A DNA stretch of 19,501 bases from JBQTIQ01 sp052387955 (GCA_052387955.1 JBQTIQ010000033.1:1-19501); one strand, 5' to 3'. Numbered from the stretch's first letter, positions 5,746 through 13,003 are shown. Program-made: numbers and translations. The notes: generated by a model from the sequence alone, not told the origin.

Positions 5746-7650
5746 TCAGACCGAGACCGGCTCCTTCGACTTCTCCGGCTCCTTCGGCTTGTCCGGCTCC
5801 TTCGGCTTGTTCGGCACGAGCGAGATCTCCACCGGGCGGGAGGCCGGCCGGGGGATGCGGGAGAACGGTGTCGAGGGGTCGAGGTGGCGCAGCATCCACG
5901 ACAGCACTCCCAGCCAGAGCACCGCGAACAGGGCGAACGCGCCGTATGCCAGCCGCTCTAGGAGGAGGAAGTCGGTACGGGCTTCTGGTTGCATGAGCTC
6001 CTTGCCGCTGAGGAAGGGGCGCTCGCCGTCGAAGGAGGGGAACTCGGCCGCCCCGAGCTCGGGATCGGCCGAGGCATAGACCGGCGCGGCTTGGATGGTG
6101 GCGGAGGTGGCCAGCCGGAGCAGGACCTTGGACGGGCCGCTGATCGGCACCGGGCCGGTGCTGCGCCAACTGCCATCGTCCTGGCGGCTGAACGAGGTCA
6201 GTGACAGACCGCCCCGCTGGCCGGTGGTGGCGCCCTGCCACGCCATCACATCGAATACGACGGCCTTGTCGGCGGCGTCGAGCGGGGACAACAAAGCGGT
6301 CACGAACGCGGTCCGTTCGCCGTTCGGGCCCGGTCCCGCCTCCTGGAAGGTGAGCTCGGCCGACCACCCCGATTTGGCCGATATGGGCAGGCACACGACG
6401 ATGAGGGCGACGATGGCGGCCCAGGCCAGGCCGGCAACCTTCGGGACTCGTTGGGTGCCGATCCCGGCGGGCGCGAACGCCCGGCCCAGGAAGCCGCCGA
6501 GGATACCGCCCGAGACGCCGGCGACCAGGGCCATCACCGCGACCTCGGGCAACATGTCGGCGTCCCACGGCAGCGGCATCCAGACGTGGGTCCAGACCCA
6601 TTCGCCGGCGAAGCCGATGGTCCCGATGGCGGCGCCGGCGACGGCCCCGAGGGTGATCTGGCGGTCCCGGGGGACCTTGAGCGCGACCAGCTCGACCAGG
6701 AGCGCCTCGAATGCGTAGAGGGGGAAGTACGGCACCGACCGGCCGACGCCATGGACGCCGACGGTGATCCCGGTCCGTAGCACCAGGTAGAAACCGACCG
6801 CCGCGATCGCGCCGCCGCGCCCCAGGCGGATGCGGGCGGCGACCAACGCCACGCCGGCCGCGAACATCACCAGCACGGGGTGGAACACCTGGCGGAACTG
6901 GCCCACCCCGAAGTCCCATTCGATCTGCACGGTGGACAGGCCCACGAGCAGGCCGCCGGCGAAGCCGACGTTGGCCAGGAACGAGAACAGCCGGCCGAGC
7001 ACCGGGAGCCGGCCCGGCGCCACCCGGCGGGCCTCGACCACCAGCGCCCACAACCCGATAGTCGTCAGCGACGCCCCCACGATCATCACCAAGTGCGGCG
7101 GGCTCCACGCGGTCACGTCGATGCCGAAGAGGCGGTGCCAGATGTCATCGACCGGGAAGGCGCCCAGGGCCACTACCGCGCACGCGGTCACCAGGACCGA
7201 GCCGACCGGCACGGCCCAGTTGCGGGTCAGGCGTACCGAGGTGGGGCTGCGGTCGTCGCCCAGGATCATGGCCAGCACGCCCGAGAAGGCCAGGCCGGCC
7301 AGGCCGGCGATGATGAACCAATGGGAGGTGTTCGCGAACGGGCCCTGGTCGCGGCCGAGGTCGATGTGCCAGGACACGTCCCAGTAGAGGCCCCACATGG
7401 CTACGAGCAGGCTCGGGGCCGAGAACATCACCGGGATCACGCACCATGCGGGCAACCCGGTGAGGCGTTCCGCCAACGTCGCCACCGGCTGCAGGAATCC
7501 TTTCCTGCGGTGCAGGTAGCCAAGGCCGACCATGCCGGCGATGGCCACCAGCGCGACCGCGCTGGCCATGATGACCTCGTCGGTGGGTGCGCCGCCGATC
7601 CACGTCTCCGTGGTCTCGGACTGGGCCGCGCTGGCGAACGTGGCGATCAC
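5746..7650 (-). CDS. Polytopic membrane protein of unknown function, probably TetR-controlled
   Basis: I do not recognise a named family. From GTG at 7650 it has 634 residues. This start is chosen because AGGAGGTG (7656-7663) lies five bases upstream; the open frame extends to a TTG at 7740 inside the operator, which is unlikely to be used. About twelve hydrophobic helices fill residues ~25-400. Helix ends carry histidines and tryptophans (WDVSWHID, DIWHRLFGIDVTAWSPPH, FRQVFHPV, WVWTHVW), which could bind metal or heme, but no known signature is complete. A ~155-residue hydrophilic, beta-rich-looking region (after CLPISAKSGW) is followed by one more helix and a tail of KPKEPD-type repeats. 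The gene is divergent from a TetR regulator across a palindromic operator. Confidence 0.8.
   Translation of the reverse strand: MIATFASAAQSETTETWIGGAPTDEVIMASAVALVAIAGMVGLGYLHRRKGFLQPVATLAERLTGLPAWCVIPVMFSAPSLLVAMWGLYWDVSWHIDLGRDQGPFANTSHWFIIAGLAGLAFSGVLAMILGDDRSPTSVRLTRNWAVPVGSVLVTACAVVALGAFPVDDIWHRLFGIDVTAWSPPHLVMIVGASLTTIGLWALVVEARRVAPGRLPVLGRLFSFLANVGFAGGLLVGLSTVQIEWDFGVGQFRQVFHPVLVMFAAGVALVAARIRLGRGGAIAAVGFYLVLRTGITVGVHGVGRSVPYFPLYAFEALLVELVALKVPRDRQITLGAVAGAAIGTIGFAGEWVWTHVWMPLPWDADMLPEVAVMALVAGVSGGILGGFLGRAFAPAGIGTQRVPKVAGLAWAAIVALIVVCLPISAKSGWSAELTFQEAGPGPNGERTAFVTALLSPLDAADKAVVFDVMAWQGATTGQRGGLSLTSFSRQDDGSWRSTGPVPISGPSKVLLRLATSATIQAAPVYASADPELGAAEFPSFDGERPFLSGKELMQPEARTDFLLLERLAYGAFALFAVLWLGVLSWMLRHLDPSTPFSRIPRPASRPVEISLVPNKPKEPDKPKEPEKSKEPVSV
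5757..5810. repeat. Three in-frame 18-bp tandem repeats encoding a charged tail
   Basis: Units CCGGCTCCTTCGACTTCT (5757-5774), CCGGCTCCTTCGGCTTGT (5775-5792) and an exact copy of the second (5793-5810) encode Lys-Pro-Lys-Glu-Pro-type hexapeptides at the C-terminus of the membrane protein. Because the period is a multiple of three, expansion or contraction would keep the frame. Confidence 0.85.
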
Positions 7651-7655
7651 GGCTG

Positions 7656-7663
7656 CACCTCCT
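7656..7663 (-). promoter_or_regulatory. Ribosome-binding site fixing the membrane-protein start
   Basis: On the minus strand AGGAGGTG lies five bases before GTG at 7650, a near-perfect anti-16S match. It argues against the far-upstream TTG at 7740. Confidence 0.85.
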
Positions 7664-7711
7664 GGTGTTCGACGGAGTGGGGACTCGGCGCTGGTCGCCG
7701 GCCTGTCCCGG

Positions 7712-7740
7712 ACTGTACGACGCAATTGACCAATGGTCAA
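7712..7740 (-). promoter_or_regulatory. Strong -35/-10 promoter for the membrane-protein gene
   Basis: On the minus strand TTGACC (7740-7735) and TACAGT (7717-7712) are separated by exactly 17 bases, close to the primary sigma-factor consensus and the actinobacterial TAnnnT -10. Transcription would start near 7705 and give a ~55-base leader with the AGGAGGTG site. The -35 box lies inside the palindromic operator. Confidence 0.7.
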
Positions 7741-7741
7741 T
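7725..7741. promoter_or_regulatory. 17-bp palindromic operator between membrane protein and tetR
   Basis: ATTGACCA-A-TGGTCAAT is a perfect palindrome with 8-bp arms around one base. It overlaps the -35 box of the divergent membrane-protein promoter. It also lies directly upstream of the TAAGGT/TAGGGT boxes preceding tetR. Size, symmetry and place are typical for a TetR-family operator; binding of this particular regulator is inferred. Confidence 0.75.
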
Positions 7742-7751
7742 AAGGTAGGGT
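7741..7751 (+). promoter_or_regulatory. Probable -10 region of tetR (near-leaderless)
   Basis: Two overlapping TAnnnT boxes, TAAGGT (7741-7746) and TAGGGT (7746-7751), lie 11 and 6 bases before the GTG of tetR. TAGGGT is at the right distance for a leaderless or nearly leaderless transcript. No clear -35 is correctly spaced. Repressor on the adjacent operator would block it, giving autoregulation. Confidence 0.45.
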
Positions 7752-7757
7752 GAGGCG

Positions 7758-8459
7758 GTGGCCACCCCCAAGCGCCGAGCCGGCCCGCCTGGTCCGTCCG
7801 GCGTCGTCGCCGGGGACCGCCCGCCGGGCGAGCCCGTTCCGCTCGAATCGGGCCGGCGGCTCGACCCCGAAGCGCGGCGGGCGCAGCTGCTGGCCCTCGG
7901 GCTCGAACAGCTCCGCCGTCGTCCGCTGGGCCAGCTGCTGGTCGACGACGTGATCCGGGCCGCCGGCATCTCCAAGGGCCTGCTGTTCCACTACTTCCCG
8001 ACCAAACGCGACTTCCTGGTGGCGATCGTGCGCACCGCCGCCGATGAGCTGCTGGCCGCCGTCACCACCGATCCCGACATACCGGTGCTGAAACAGCTGC
8101 GGGCCGGCCTCGAGGCCTACATCGGCTTCATCGAAGACCAGCCCGCCAGCTATGTGGCGCTGGTGCGGGGGGCCGCGGCCGACGAGGCGCTTTTGGCGGT
8201 GCTGGAGGACACCCGGGCCGGCATCTGTGACCTCGTCCTCAGCCGGATCGGGGCGCCCTCGGAGCCGGTGCTGCGCATGGCCATCCGGGGATGGATCGCC
8301 ATGGTCGAAGAGACCACCCTGGTGTGGCTACGCGAGACGCCGTGCTCGCGCGAGGACCTGTTGAACTTCCTCGAGCGCACCGCCGGCCAGTCCCTGCCGA
8401 TCGCCCTGGCCCTACGGGCCAAAGCCGCCGCTGCCGCCGACCGGCCGGCGCCGGGGTGA
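7758..8459 (+). CDS. TetR/AcrR-family transcriptional regulator
   Basis: A 233-residue one-component repressor. After a proline/glycine-rich N-terminal extension of about 30 residues comes the TetR DNA-binding domain: helix 1 (DPEARRAQLLALGLEQL) and the helix-turn-helix with recognition helix, LLVDDVIRAAGISKGLLFHY (60-79), then FPTKRDFLVAIV. The C-terminal half is the variable ligand-binding helical domain. Start: GTG at 7758 after TAAGGTAGGGTGAGG. It is divergent from the membrane-protein gene across the 7725-7741 palindrome and most likely represses that gene and itself. The ligand is unknown. Its 3' end overlaps the convergent DUF2199 gene by 48 bases. Confidence 0.9.
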   Translation: MATPKRRAGPPGPSGVVAGDRPPGEPVPLESGRRLDPEARRAQLLALGLEQLRRRPLGQLLVDDVIRAAGISKGLLFHYFPTKRDFLVAIVRTAADELLAAVTTDPDIPVLKQLRAGLEAYIGFIEDQPASYVALVRGAAADEALLAVLEDTRAGICDLVLSRIGAPSEPVLRMAIRGWIAMVEETTLVWLRETPCSREDLLNFLERTAGQSLPIALALRAKAAAAADRPAPG

Positions 8460-8945
8460 GCCCATGAGCGCGGCCAGGACGAGCTCGTGGGGCCACTCGT
8501 GGTGCAGGAGGCGGTCCATGCCGGGGTCGTCGCTGGCGATCGCCACCGGTACCTCGGCCGGGTCCCGCACCGAGGTCAGAAGGGGGCGGCCGTACGTCTC
8601 GGCCTCCCACGGCGGCAAGGCGTTGGCCAGCACGCCGGCCAGCGTGAGCCCGGCGTACCCCGGGGTCGCCCACAGGCGGGCGGCCCGGTCGAAGTCGGCC
8701 GGGGCCACGTCGAGCCAGGCGCCGAAGGTCACCGAGTACCCGCCGGTCATGGGCACGGGGACGGTCACCCGGACGAACGAACCGACGTCAGCCACCGTCA
8801 GGAACGTGCCCTCAGCGCTCCTGGCGATCGCCGGCGCCAGCCCGGGAAGGGCCAGCACCCGGTCGGGCAGACCGAAGCGCAGGGCCCGGTCGTGATCGGC
8901 TCGGTGCCGGCCACAGGTGGGACAGCGCGCCGGGGGGGAAGCCAC
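8412..8945 (-). CDS. DUF2199 domain protein
   Basis: From GTG at 8945 the product has 177 residues. Near the N-terminus is a CPTCGRH motif (Cys8, Cys11, His14) that looks like a small zinc site. It is followed by LRFGLPDRVLALPG, by FVRVTVPVPMTGGYSVTFGAWLD..., by an aromatic/Trp-rich core (ARLWATPGYAGLTLAGVLAN) and by LPPWEAETYGRPLLTSVRDP, an order I recognise from DUF2199 proteins. The function of the family is unknown to me. The open frame continues upstream (ATG at 9005), but that would add an arginine-rich extension outside the domain, so GTG at 8945 is preferred. The 3' end overlaps tetR by 48 bases on the opposite strand. Confidence 0.75.
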   Translation of the reverse strand: MASPPARCPTCGRHRADHDRALRFGLPDRVLALPGLAPAIARSAEGTFLTVADVGSFVRVTVPVPMTGGYSVTFGAWLDVAPADFDRAARLWATPGYAGLTLAGVLANALPPWEAETYGRPLLTSVRDPAEVPVAIASDDPGMDRLLHHEWPHELVLAALMGSPRRRPVGGSGGFGP

Positions 8946-9023
8946 GCCGTCCCGTCGGCGCCCGAGGCGGCGACTTGAGCTGGCCCTGTCGGCGACGCCG
9001 CCCATCTCACCGAGGAGAAGCCG

Positions 9024-9923
9024 ATGGACATCTGTGACCAAGGCGGGAAGGTCATCCTCATCACCGGCGGAACGTCGGGCATCGGCAAGGAGACCGCGGT
9101 CGTACTCGCCGGCGCCGGGGCAACCACCGTGGTCACGGGGCGGGACCAGGCCAAGTCCCACCGTGCCGTGGCCGAGGTCCGGCGTCGGGCCGCCAACGAC
9201 GACGTCCACGCCGTCACCCTCGACCTGGCGTCGCTGGCCTCGGTACGGGCTACCGCGGGCACGGTGCTCGAGCGGTGGGACCGCCTCGACGTGCTGGTCA
9301 ACAACGCCGGAGCGATCAACGGAGCCCACCAGCTCACGGCCGACGGCCACGAGCTCACGTTCGGCGCCAACCACCTCGGGCACTTCCTGCTGACCCAGCT
9401 CCTGGTGCCCCGGCTCTCGGCCAGCGCACCGTCCCGGGTGGTCACGGTCGCCTCGCTCGCCCACCGTTTCGCCGTCGGCGGGATGGCATTCGACGACCTC
9501 GACATGGAGGACGGCTACAACGGTTGGACCGCCTACAACCGGTCGAAGCTGGCCAACGTGCTGTTCACCCGCGAGCTGGCCCGCCGGATGGCGGGGTCCG
9601 GCGTCAGCGCCTTCGCCGTCCATCCCGGCCTCGTCGCCAGCGCCTTCGGGCGCACCGAGGACTCCGGGAAGCTGGCCACCGCGGCGTTCACCGCCGTGCG
9701 GCCGCTGCTGGTCAGCGCCGCCTCGGGAGCGACGGCATCAGTCCACGTCGCTACCGCCCCTGGCCTCGAACGCCGCTCGGGCGGGTACTTCCAGCGGCTG
9801 GCCCTGGGCAACTACGGGCCCGTACGCGAGGTGCGGCCATCGGGGCAGGGCCGGGACGCCGCCGCCGCCCGCCGGCTGTGGGAGATCAGCGAAGAGATGG
9901 TCGCCGCGGCGCCCGCGGTTTGA
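9024..9923 (+). CDS. Short-chain dehydrogenase/reductase (retinol-dehydrogenase-like SDR)
   Basis: A 299-residue NAD(P)-dependent oxidoreductase of the classical SDR superfamily. It has the cofactor motif TGGTSGIG (14-21), with a basic Arg40 after beta-2 that suggests NADP(H), then NNAG (93-96), the helix-4 Asn116 region GANHLGH, catalytic Ser144 (TVASLAHR) and YNRSK with Tyr171 and Lys175. The layout resembles the RDH11-14/WWOX branch that acts on retinoid- or lipid-like alcohols, but the substrate cannot be stated. The start ATG at 9024 has GAGGAG six bases upstream. It ends nine bases from the convergent Hsp20-like gene and shows no functional link to its neighbours. Confidence 0.92.
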   Translation: MDICDQGGKVILITGGTSGIGKETAVVLAGAGATTVVTGRDQAKSHRAVAEVRRRAANDDVHAVTLDLASLASVRATAGTVLERWDRLDVLVNNAGAINGAHQLTADGHELTFGANHLGHFLLTQLLVPRLSASAPSRVVTVASLAHRFAVGGMAFDDLDMEDGYNGWTAYNRSKLANVLFTRELARRMAGSGVSAFAVHPGLVASAFGRTEDSGKLATAAFTAVRPLLVSAASGATASVHVATAPGLERRSGGYFQRLALGNYGPVREVRPSGQGRDAAAARRLWEISEEMVAAAPAV

Positions 9924-9932
9924 GCTGGTCGG

Positions 9933-10325
9933 TCAGCCCCTGCTGGGGCTGTCGGGATGGATTGTCATCGCTCCGACCGGGTCACCTCGAAGGACCCGTA
10001 CCGCCAGCTGGCCGTTGGCCAGCGTCGCCTCCATGCCGGCGCCGTAGCCCTCCGGTAGCTCGACCTCGCGCTCGTAGGCGCCGTAGTTCCATTCGTGCAG
10101 CAGGTAGTCCTTGGGCGCCGCCGTGCGCAGCCGGGCCGAGATGACCAGTCGGCCCGCCACCAGGGAGACCTCGACGTCTTCGGTTTGTACGGCCGGGACC
10201 GGTGCCACCGCCACGATGGCGTCGCCCGCTTCGTAGAGGTTGACGGGCAGCCGTTGTGTCGGCAGCTCGGCCTCGGCCCGCGCCGTGGCTTCCTGGACCA
10301 TGAGATGGCGGGGATGGTCGTCCAT
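9933..10325 (-). CDS. Hsp20/alpha-crystallin-like small heat-shock protein
   Basis: A 130-residue protein with an alpha-crystallin beta-sandwich from about residue 25 to 117: LPVNLYEAGDAIVAVAPVPAV, then VEVSLVAGRLVISARL, YEREVELPEGYGAGMEATLA and NGQLAVRVL, which fits the family's A-x-x-x-N-G-x-L motif. Members bind unfolding proteins and prevent aggregation. Both arms outside the domain are short, and the C-terminal IXI-type motif is weak (no clear I-x-I), so oligomerisation may differ. Start: ATG at 10325. No strong ribosome-binding site is visible, and Met9 is a possible alternative. It is divergent from the hydrolase gene with 60 bases between starts; no heat-shock operator is seen there. 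Confidence 0.8.
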   Translation of the reverse strand: MDDHPRHLMVQEATARAEAELPTQRLPVNLYEAGDAIVAVAPVPAVQTEDVEVSLVAGRLVISARLRTAAPKDYLLHEWNYGAYEREVELPEGYGAGMEATLANGQLAVRVLRGDPVGAMTIHPDSPSRG

Positions 10326-10385
10326 GGACGCGGGCTACCCGGGCCGGCGACCCGCCAACCGGGGCCGGATCTGCGACGATCACTC

Positions 10386-11228
10386 GTGCGTCTGAACCGT
10401 CGGAGATTCCTGTCCCTGATCGGTGCCGCGCTGCCCGCCTGCAGTGGTGGCCGGCGGGCCTTGGTAGGAGGAAGGGTGCCGACCGAGTACCGCTACGGCC
10501 AGGACCGGGCCCAGGTCGCCGAGCTGTCCCTACCCGAGGGCAGGGGACCGCACCCGGTCGTGGTCCTCGTCCACGGCGGTTTCTGGCGGTCGGCCTACGA
10601 CCGGTCGCTGATGCGCCCGTTGGCCGCCGACCTGGTCGCCCACGGGTACGGCGCGTGGAACATCGAGTACCGCCGGGTCGGCGACCGCGGTGGGGGCTGG
10701 CCGGGTACGTTCGAGGACGTTGCCGCCGCCGTGGACGCGCTGGCCACCATGGCCGCCGACGTGGTCGACCTCGACCGGGTCACCAGCGTGGGCCATTCCG
10801 CCGGCGGTCACCTGTCGCTGTGGGTCGGGGGTCGCCGCGGGCTCCCCGACGGGGCGCCCGGCGCCCGCCCCCGGGTGGTGGTGGCCAAGGCCGTGTCCCA
10901 GGCCGGCGTGGCCGACCTGCGGGCGGGCGTGGCCGACGGCGTCGGCGGGAGGGCCATCGTCGACCTCATGGGCGCCCGGCCCGAGGACGCCGGCGAACGC
11001 TACGAGCTGGCATCCCCGGCGCAGCGCCTGCCGCTCGGAGTCCCGCAGCTGTTGGTGCACGGGGACGACGATGCGCTGGTGCCCGTCGACCAGAGCGTGC
11101 GCTATGCACGGGCCGCCACCGCCGCCGGCGACCCAGTGGAGTTGGTGACCTTCCCCGGGGCGGACCACTTCGACGTCATCGACCCCCGCCACCTCTTGTG
11201 GCGCGCCGTGGTCGAACGGTTGACGTAA
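10386..11228 (+). CDS. Exported alpha/beta hydrolase (arylformamidase/esterase-like)
   Basis: The 280-residue product starts with RLNRRRFLSLIGAALPAC, a short twin-arginine-type signal followed by a possible lipobox cysteine (Cys19), so it may be a Tat-exported lipoprotein. The hydrolase domain has the oxyanion motif HGGFW (63-67), the nucleophile GHSAGG (Ser138), an acid in HGDDDALVP (228-230 region) and His261 in GADHFDV. HGGFW/HGGYW with this spacing is seen in kynurenine formamidase-like and BD-FAE-type esterases. GTG at 10386 is chosen because it gives the export signal; the frame is open farther upstream, and GTG at 10476 would give a cytoplasmic form. Substrate unknown. Confidence 0.85.
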   Translation: MRLNRRRFLSLIGAALPACSGGRRALVGGRVPTEYRYGQDRAQVAELSLPEGRGPHPVVVLVHGGFWRSAYDRSLMRPLAADLVAHGYGAWNIEYRRVGDRGGGWPGTFEDVAAAVDALATMAADVVDLDRVTSVGHSAGGHLSLWVGGRRGLPDGAPGARPRVVVAKAVSQAGVADLRAGVADGVGGRAIVDLMGARPEDAGERYELASPAQRLPLGVPQLLVHGDDDALVPVDQSVRYARAATAAGDPVELVTFPGADHFDVIDPRHLLWRAVVERLT

Positions 11229-11302
11229 CGCCCTCACGGGCCGATCCGGCGTAGGGCTCAGGTCGCTGGTACACCATTGCTTGCGGTCCCGCCGGTGACC
11301 GG

Positions 11303-12028
11303 TCAGTCCCGGTCCGGGGCGAAGAGCGCCAACCAATCCTCGGGCGTACGGGGGACGAGCACGGCGTTTCGCCGCCGCACCTCCTCCATGGTGGCGTGGG
11401 GCGCACGGGAGTAGAGGTGGCCGGGGTAGAGCATGGTCTCGCCCGGGATACGGGACAGCTTCTGGGTCAGGCTGTCGTAGAGGAGTTCGGGGTCACCGCC
11501 GGGGAAGTCGGTGCGGCCGCAGCCTTCGAGGAACAGCGTGTCCCCCGAGACGAGGTTCCCGTCGACCAGGAAGCACTGGCTGCCAGGCGTATGGCCCGGG
11601 GTGTGGATCAGCTCGATGGGGATGTCGCCCACCATGACCGTGTCGCCCGACTCGTGGCCTACCAGGTCCGAACCCTGCACCCCGGTGGAGCGCGTCACCC
11701 ACTCCGCTTCGTGCTTGTTGACGTGGACCGGCACCGGTGCGAGGTCGAGCAGTTCCCGCAAGCCGCCGATCTGGTGGCCCATCAGGTCGCCGCCCACATG
11801 GTCGGGATGGTGATGGGTGGCGAGGGCGCCGACCAGGCGCATGCCGTCGGCGGCGACGATGTCGAGGAGGTCGGCCACGCCGTAGGCGGCGTCGATGACC
11901 ACCGCCTCGCCGCGGCTGCGGTCACCGACCAGGTACACCAGGTTGACCATCTGGCGCGCGATCTGGTCGGTCTTGGCGAAGGAGTGACCTGCCAGGAGCT
12001 GACGGAAGTACAGCCGGTCGTCGTCCAT
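11303..12028 (-). CDS. Metallo-beta-lactamase-fold hydrolase (glyoxalase II-like)
   Basis: The 241-residue product has the metal-binding signature THHHPDH, later ligands in HTPGHTPGSQ, SGDTLF and YPGHLYS, and a C-terminal segment (MEEVRRRNAVLVPRTPEDWLALF) typical of small hydroxyacylglutathione-hydrolase-like proteins. Likely roles are thioester hydrolysis or persulfide oxidation; sequence alone does not decide. Start: ATG at 12028. Exactly seven bases upstream on the minus strand is TAGCAT, the position of a -10 box for a leaderless transcript. It converges with the hydrolase gene ending at 11228. Confidence 0.87.
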   Translation of the reverse strand: MDDDRLYFRQLLAGHSFAKTDQIARQMVNLVYLVGDRSRGEAVVIDAAYGVADLLDIVAADGMRLVGALATHHHPDHVGGDLMGHQIGGLRELLDLAPVPVHVNKHEAEWVTRSTGVQGSDLVGHESGDTVMVGDIPIELIHTPGHTPGSQCFLVDGNLVSGDTLFLEGCGRTDFPGGDPELLYDSLTQKLSRIPGETMLYPGHLYSRAPHATMEEVRRRNAVLVPRTPEDWLALFAPDRD

Positions 12029-12035
12029 CGCCCCG

Positions 12036-12041
12036 ATGCTA
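12036..12041 (-). promoter_or_regulatory. Probable leaderless -10 box of the MBL-fold gene
   Basis: TAGCAT on the minus strand fits TAnnnT and ends seven bases before the ATG at 12028, so transcription would begin at or next to the A of the start codon. No ribosome-binding site is evident, in agreement with leaderless initiation. Confidence 0.45.
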
Positions 12042-12043
12042 CG

Positions 12044-12087
12044 GGCTGTGTTGTCGGCGTTCCCCGGCTGTGCTGTCGGCGTTGCCG
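12044..12087. repeat. 22-bp tandem duplication in the divergent promoter region
   Basis: Bases 12044-12065 and 12066-12087 are two adjacent 22-base copies of GGCTGTGYTGTCGGCGTT plus four bases, with three mismatches. They lie between the divergent MBL-fold and HD genes and may be two sites for a regulator or simply a duplication. Confidence 0.65.
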
Positions 12088-12130
12088 GTTGCCTCGACCG
12101 GGTTGCCCGGCCCGGGGGGTAAGGTCGGTC

Positions 12131-12775
12131 GTGGCACGCGTTGCCCTGGCCGTCTATGACGAGGCGCTCCTCGACCGGTGGCGGGCCGCGACCCGGACGT
12201 GGGATGCCGATCCCGACGTGGTACGTGCCTGCGGCCGCGACCTGTTGTGCCGGTACCGCGAGCCCCACCGCTGCTATCACACCGTCGAGCACCTCGCCGC
12301 CGTCGTCGGCTGGCTGGAAGGGGCGTCGGCCCCGCCGTCGGCCATCGTCGCCGGCTGGTTCCACGATGCCGTCTACGAGCCCGGGGCGCCGGCCGGCGAG
12401 AACGAACGGGCCAGCGCCGACCTCGCCGTCGATGCCCTCCGCCGGGTCGGCGCGCCCGAGGCCGACGTGGCCGAGGTCTCCCGGTTGGTCGGGCTGACCG
12501 CCGGGCATCGCGCCGACCCCGAGGACGGCAACGGCCAGTTGGTGGTGGCGGCCGACCTCGCCATCCTGTCGGCGTCGAGCCGCGAGTACCGGCGCTATCG
12601 GTCCGGCGTCCGGGCCGAGTACGCCCATCTCGACGACGACGCCTGGAGCCGAGGCCGCAGCGCCGTGCTCCGTTCGCTGCTCGGCCGCGACGACCTCGAT
12701 GCGGACGCCCGGTCCAACGTCGGCCTCGAGCTGGCTGCGTTGTCGGCGCTCCCCGGCCGCACAGGCCGCGTCTGA
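12131..12775 (+). CDS. HD-superfamily metal-dependent phosphohydrolase
   Basis: A 214-residue protein of the family annotated as predicted metal-dependent HD phosphohydrolase (COG4339-like). Metal-binding motifs in order: CYHTVEHL (His50, His54), AGWFHDAVY (His78-Asp79, the HD pair) and VAADLAIL (Asp142). A conserved tail segment EYRRYRSGVRAEYAHLDD follows, as in this family. The substrate is unknown, probably a nucleotide or other phosphoester. Start: GTG at 12131. TAAGGT (12120-12125) lies five bases upstream and may be a -10 box for near-leaderless transcription or part of a GGTAAGG ribosome-binding site. It is divergent from the MBL-fold gene. Confidence 0.87.
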   Translation: MARVALAVYDEALLDRWRAATRTWDADPDVVRACGRDLLCRYREPHRCYHTVEHLAAVVGWLEGASAPPSAIVAGWFHDAVYEPGAPAGENERASADLAVDALRRVGAPEADVAEVSRLVGLTAGHRADPEDGNGQLVVAADLAILSASSREYRRYRSGVRAEYAHLDDDAWSRGRSAVLRSLLGRDDLDADARSNVGLELAALSALPGRTGRV

Positions 12776-12781
12776 CCACGC

Positions 12782-12815
12782 CTGCGCTGGCCCTCCGGCG
12801 CTCGTATCGGTGCGC
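12782..12815. repeat. Degenerate intergenic repeat, copy A
   Basis: CTGCGCTGGCCCTCCGGCGC and the following TCGTATCGG closely match 12873-12907 with a few substitutions, 91 bases apart and in the same orientation. Each copy is followed by a strong hairpin. It lies between the HD gene and the DUF4031 gene. Confidence 0.5.
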
Positions 12816-12830
12816 TCCTCCGAGGAGCGC
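12812..12830. terminator. Palindromic hairpin after the HD gene
   Basis: GCGCTCCTC-C-GAGGAGCGC is a perfect 19-bp palindrome with 9-bp arms, 36 bases past the stop of the HD gene. It can serve as a stem-loop terminator for the plus strand and, together with 12917-12939, for the convergent minus strand. No T-run is present. Confidence 0.5.
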
Positions 12831-12872
12831 TGACGCCGGTGGGCCCTGTCCGGCCAGGCTGTCCGTGCGTGG

Positions 12873-12907
12873 CCGCGCTGGCGCTCCGGCGTTCGCATCG
12901 GCCGCGC
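12873..12907. repeat. Degenerate intergenic repeat, copy B
   Basis: CCGCGCTGGCGCTCCGGCGT and the following TCGCATCGG are the second copy of the unit at 12782-12815. Ordinary coding sequence is not supported on either strand here. Confidence 0.5.
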
Positions 12908-12916
12908 GTCGAGCTG

Positions 12917-12939
12917 GCGGCCGTGCCCGGCACGGCCGC
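12917..12939. terminator. 23-bp perfect palindrome, bidirectional terminator candidate
   Basis: GCGGCCGTGCC-C-GGCACGGCCGC has 11-bp perfect arms. It lies 64 bases beyond the 3' end of the minus-strand DUF4031 gene and between two convergent transcripts, so a two-way terminator is the simplest reading. A dimeric protein-binding site is possible. Confidence 0.5.
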
Positions 12940-13003
12940 GGTGTTGCCCATTGCCGGCACTGGTGTCGACGGCGTGGTCGTGGCCACCGCCGTCGCCGGT
13001 TTC

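Noticed and set aside
5462..7108. 548-codon minus-strand frame overlapping the membrane-protein gene in another register
   Set aside because: Its translation is Arg/Gly/Pro-rich with no domain, while the overlapping frame has a strong ribosome-binding site, promoter and regular hydrophobic helices.
7651..7740. Upstream TTG start giving a 664-residue membrane protein
   Set aside because: The TTG lies inside the operator and -35 box, has no ribosome-binding site, and the added residues are Arg/Pro-rich. AGGAGGTG before GTG 7650 is far better.
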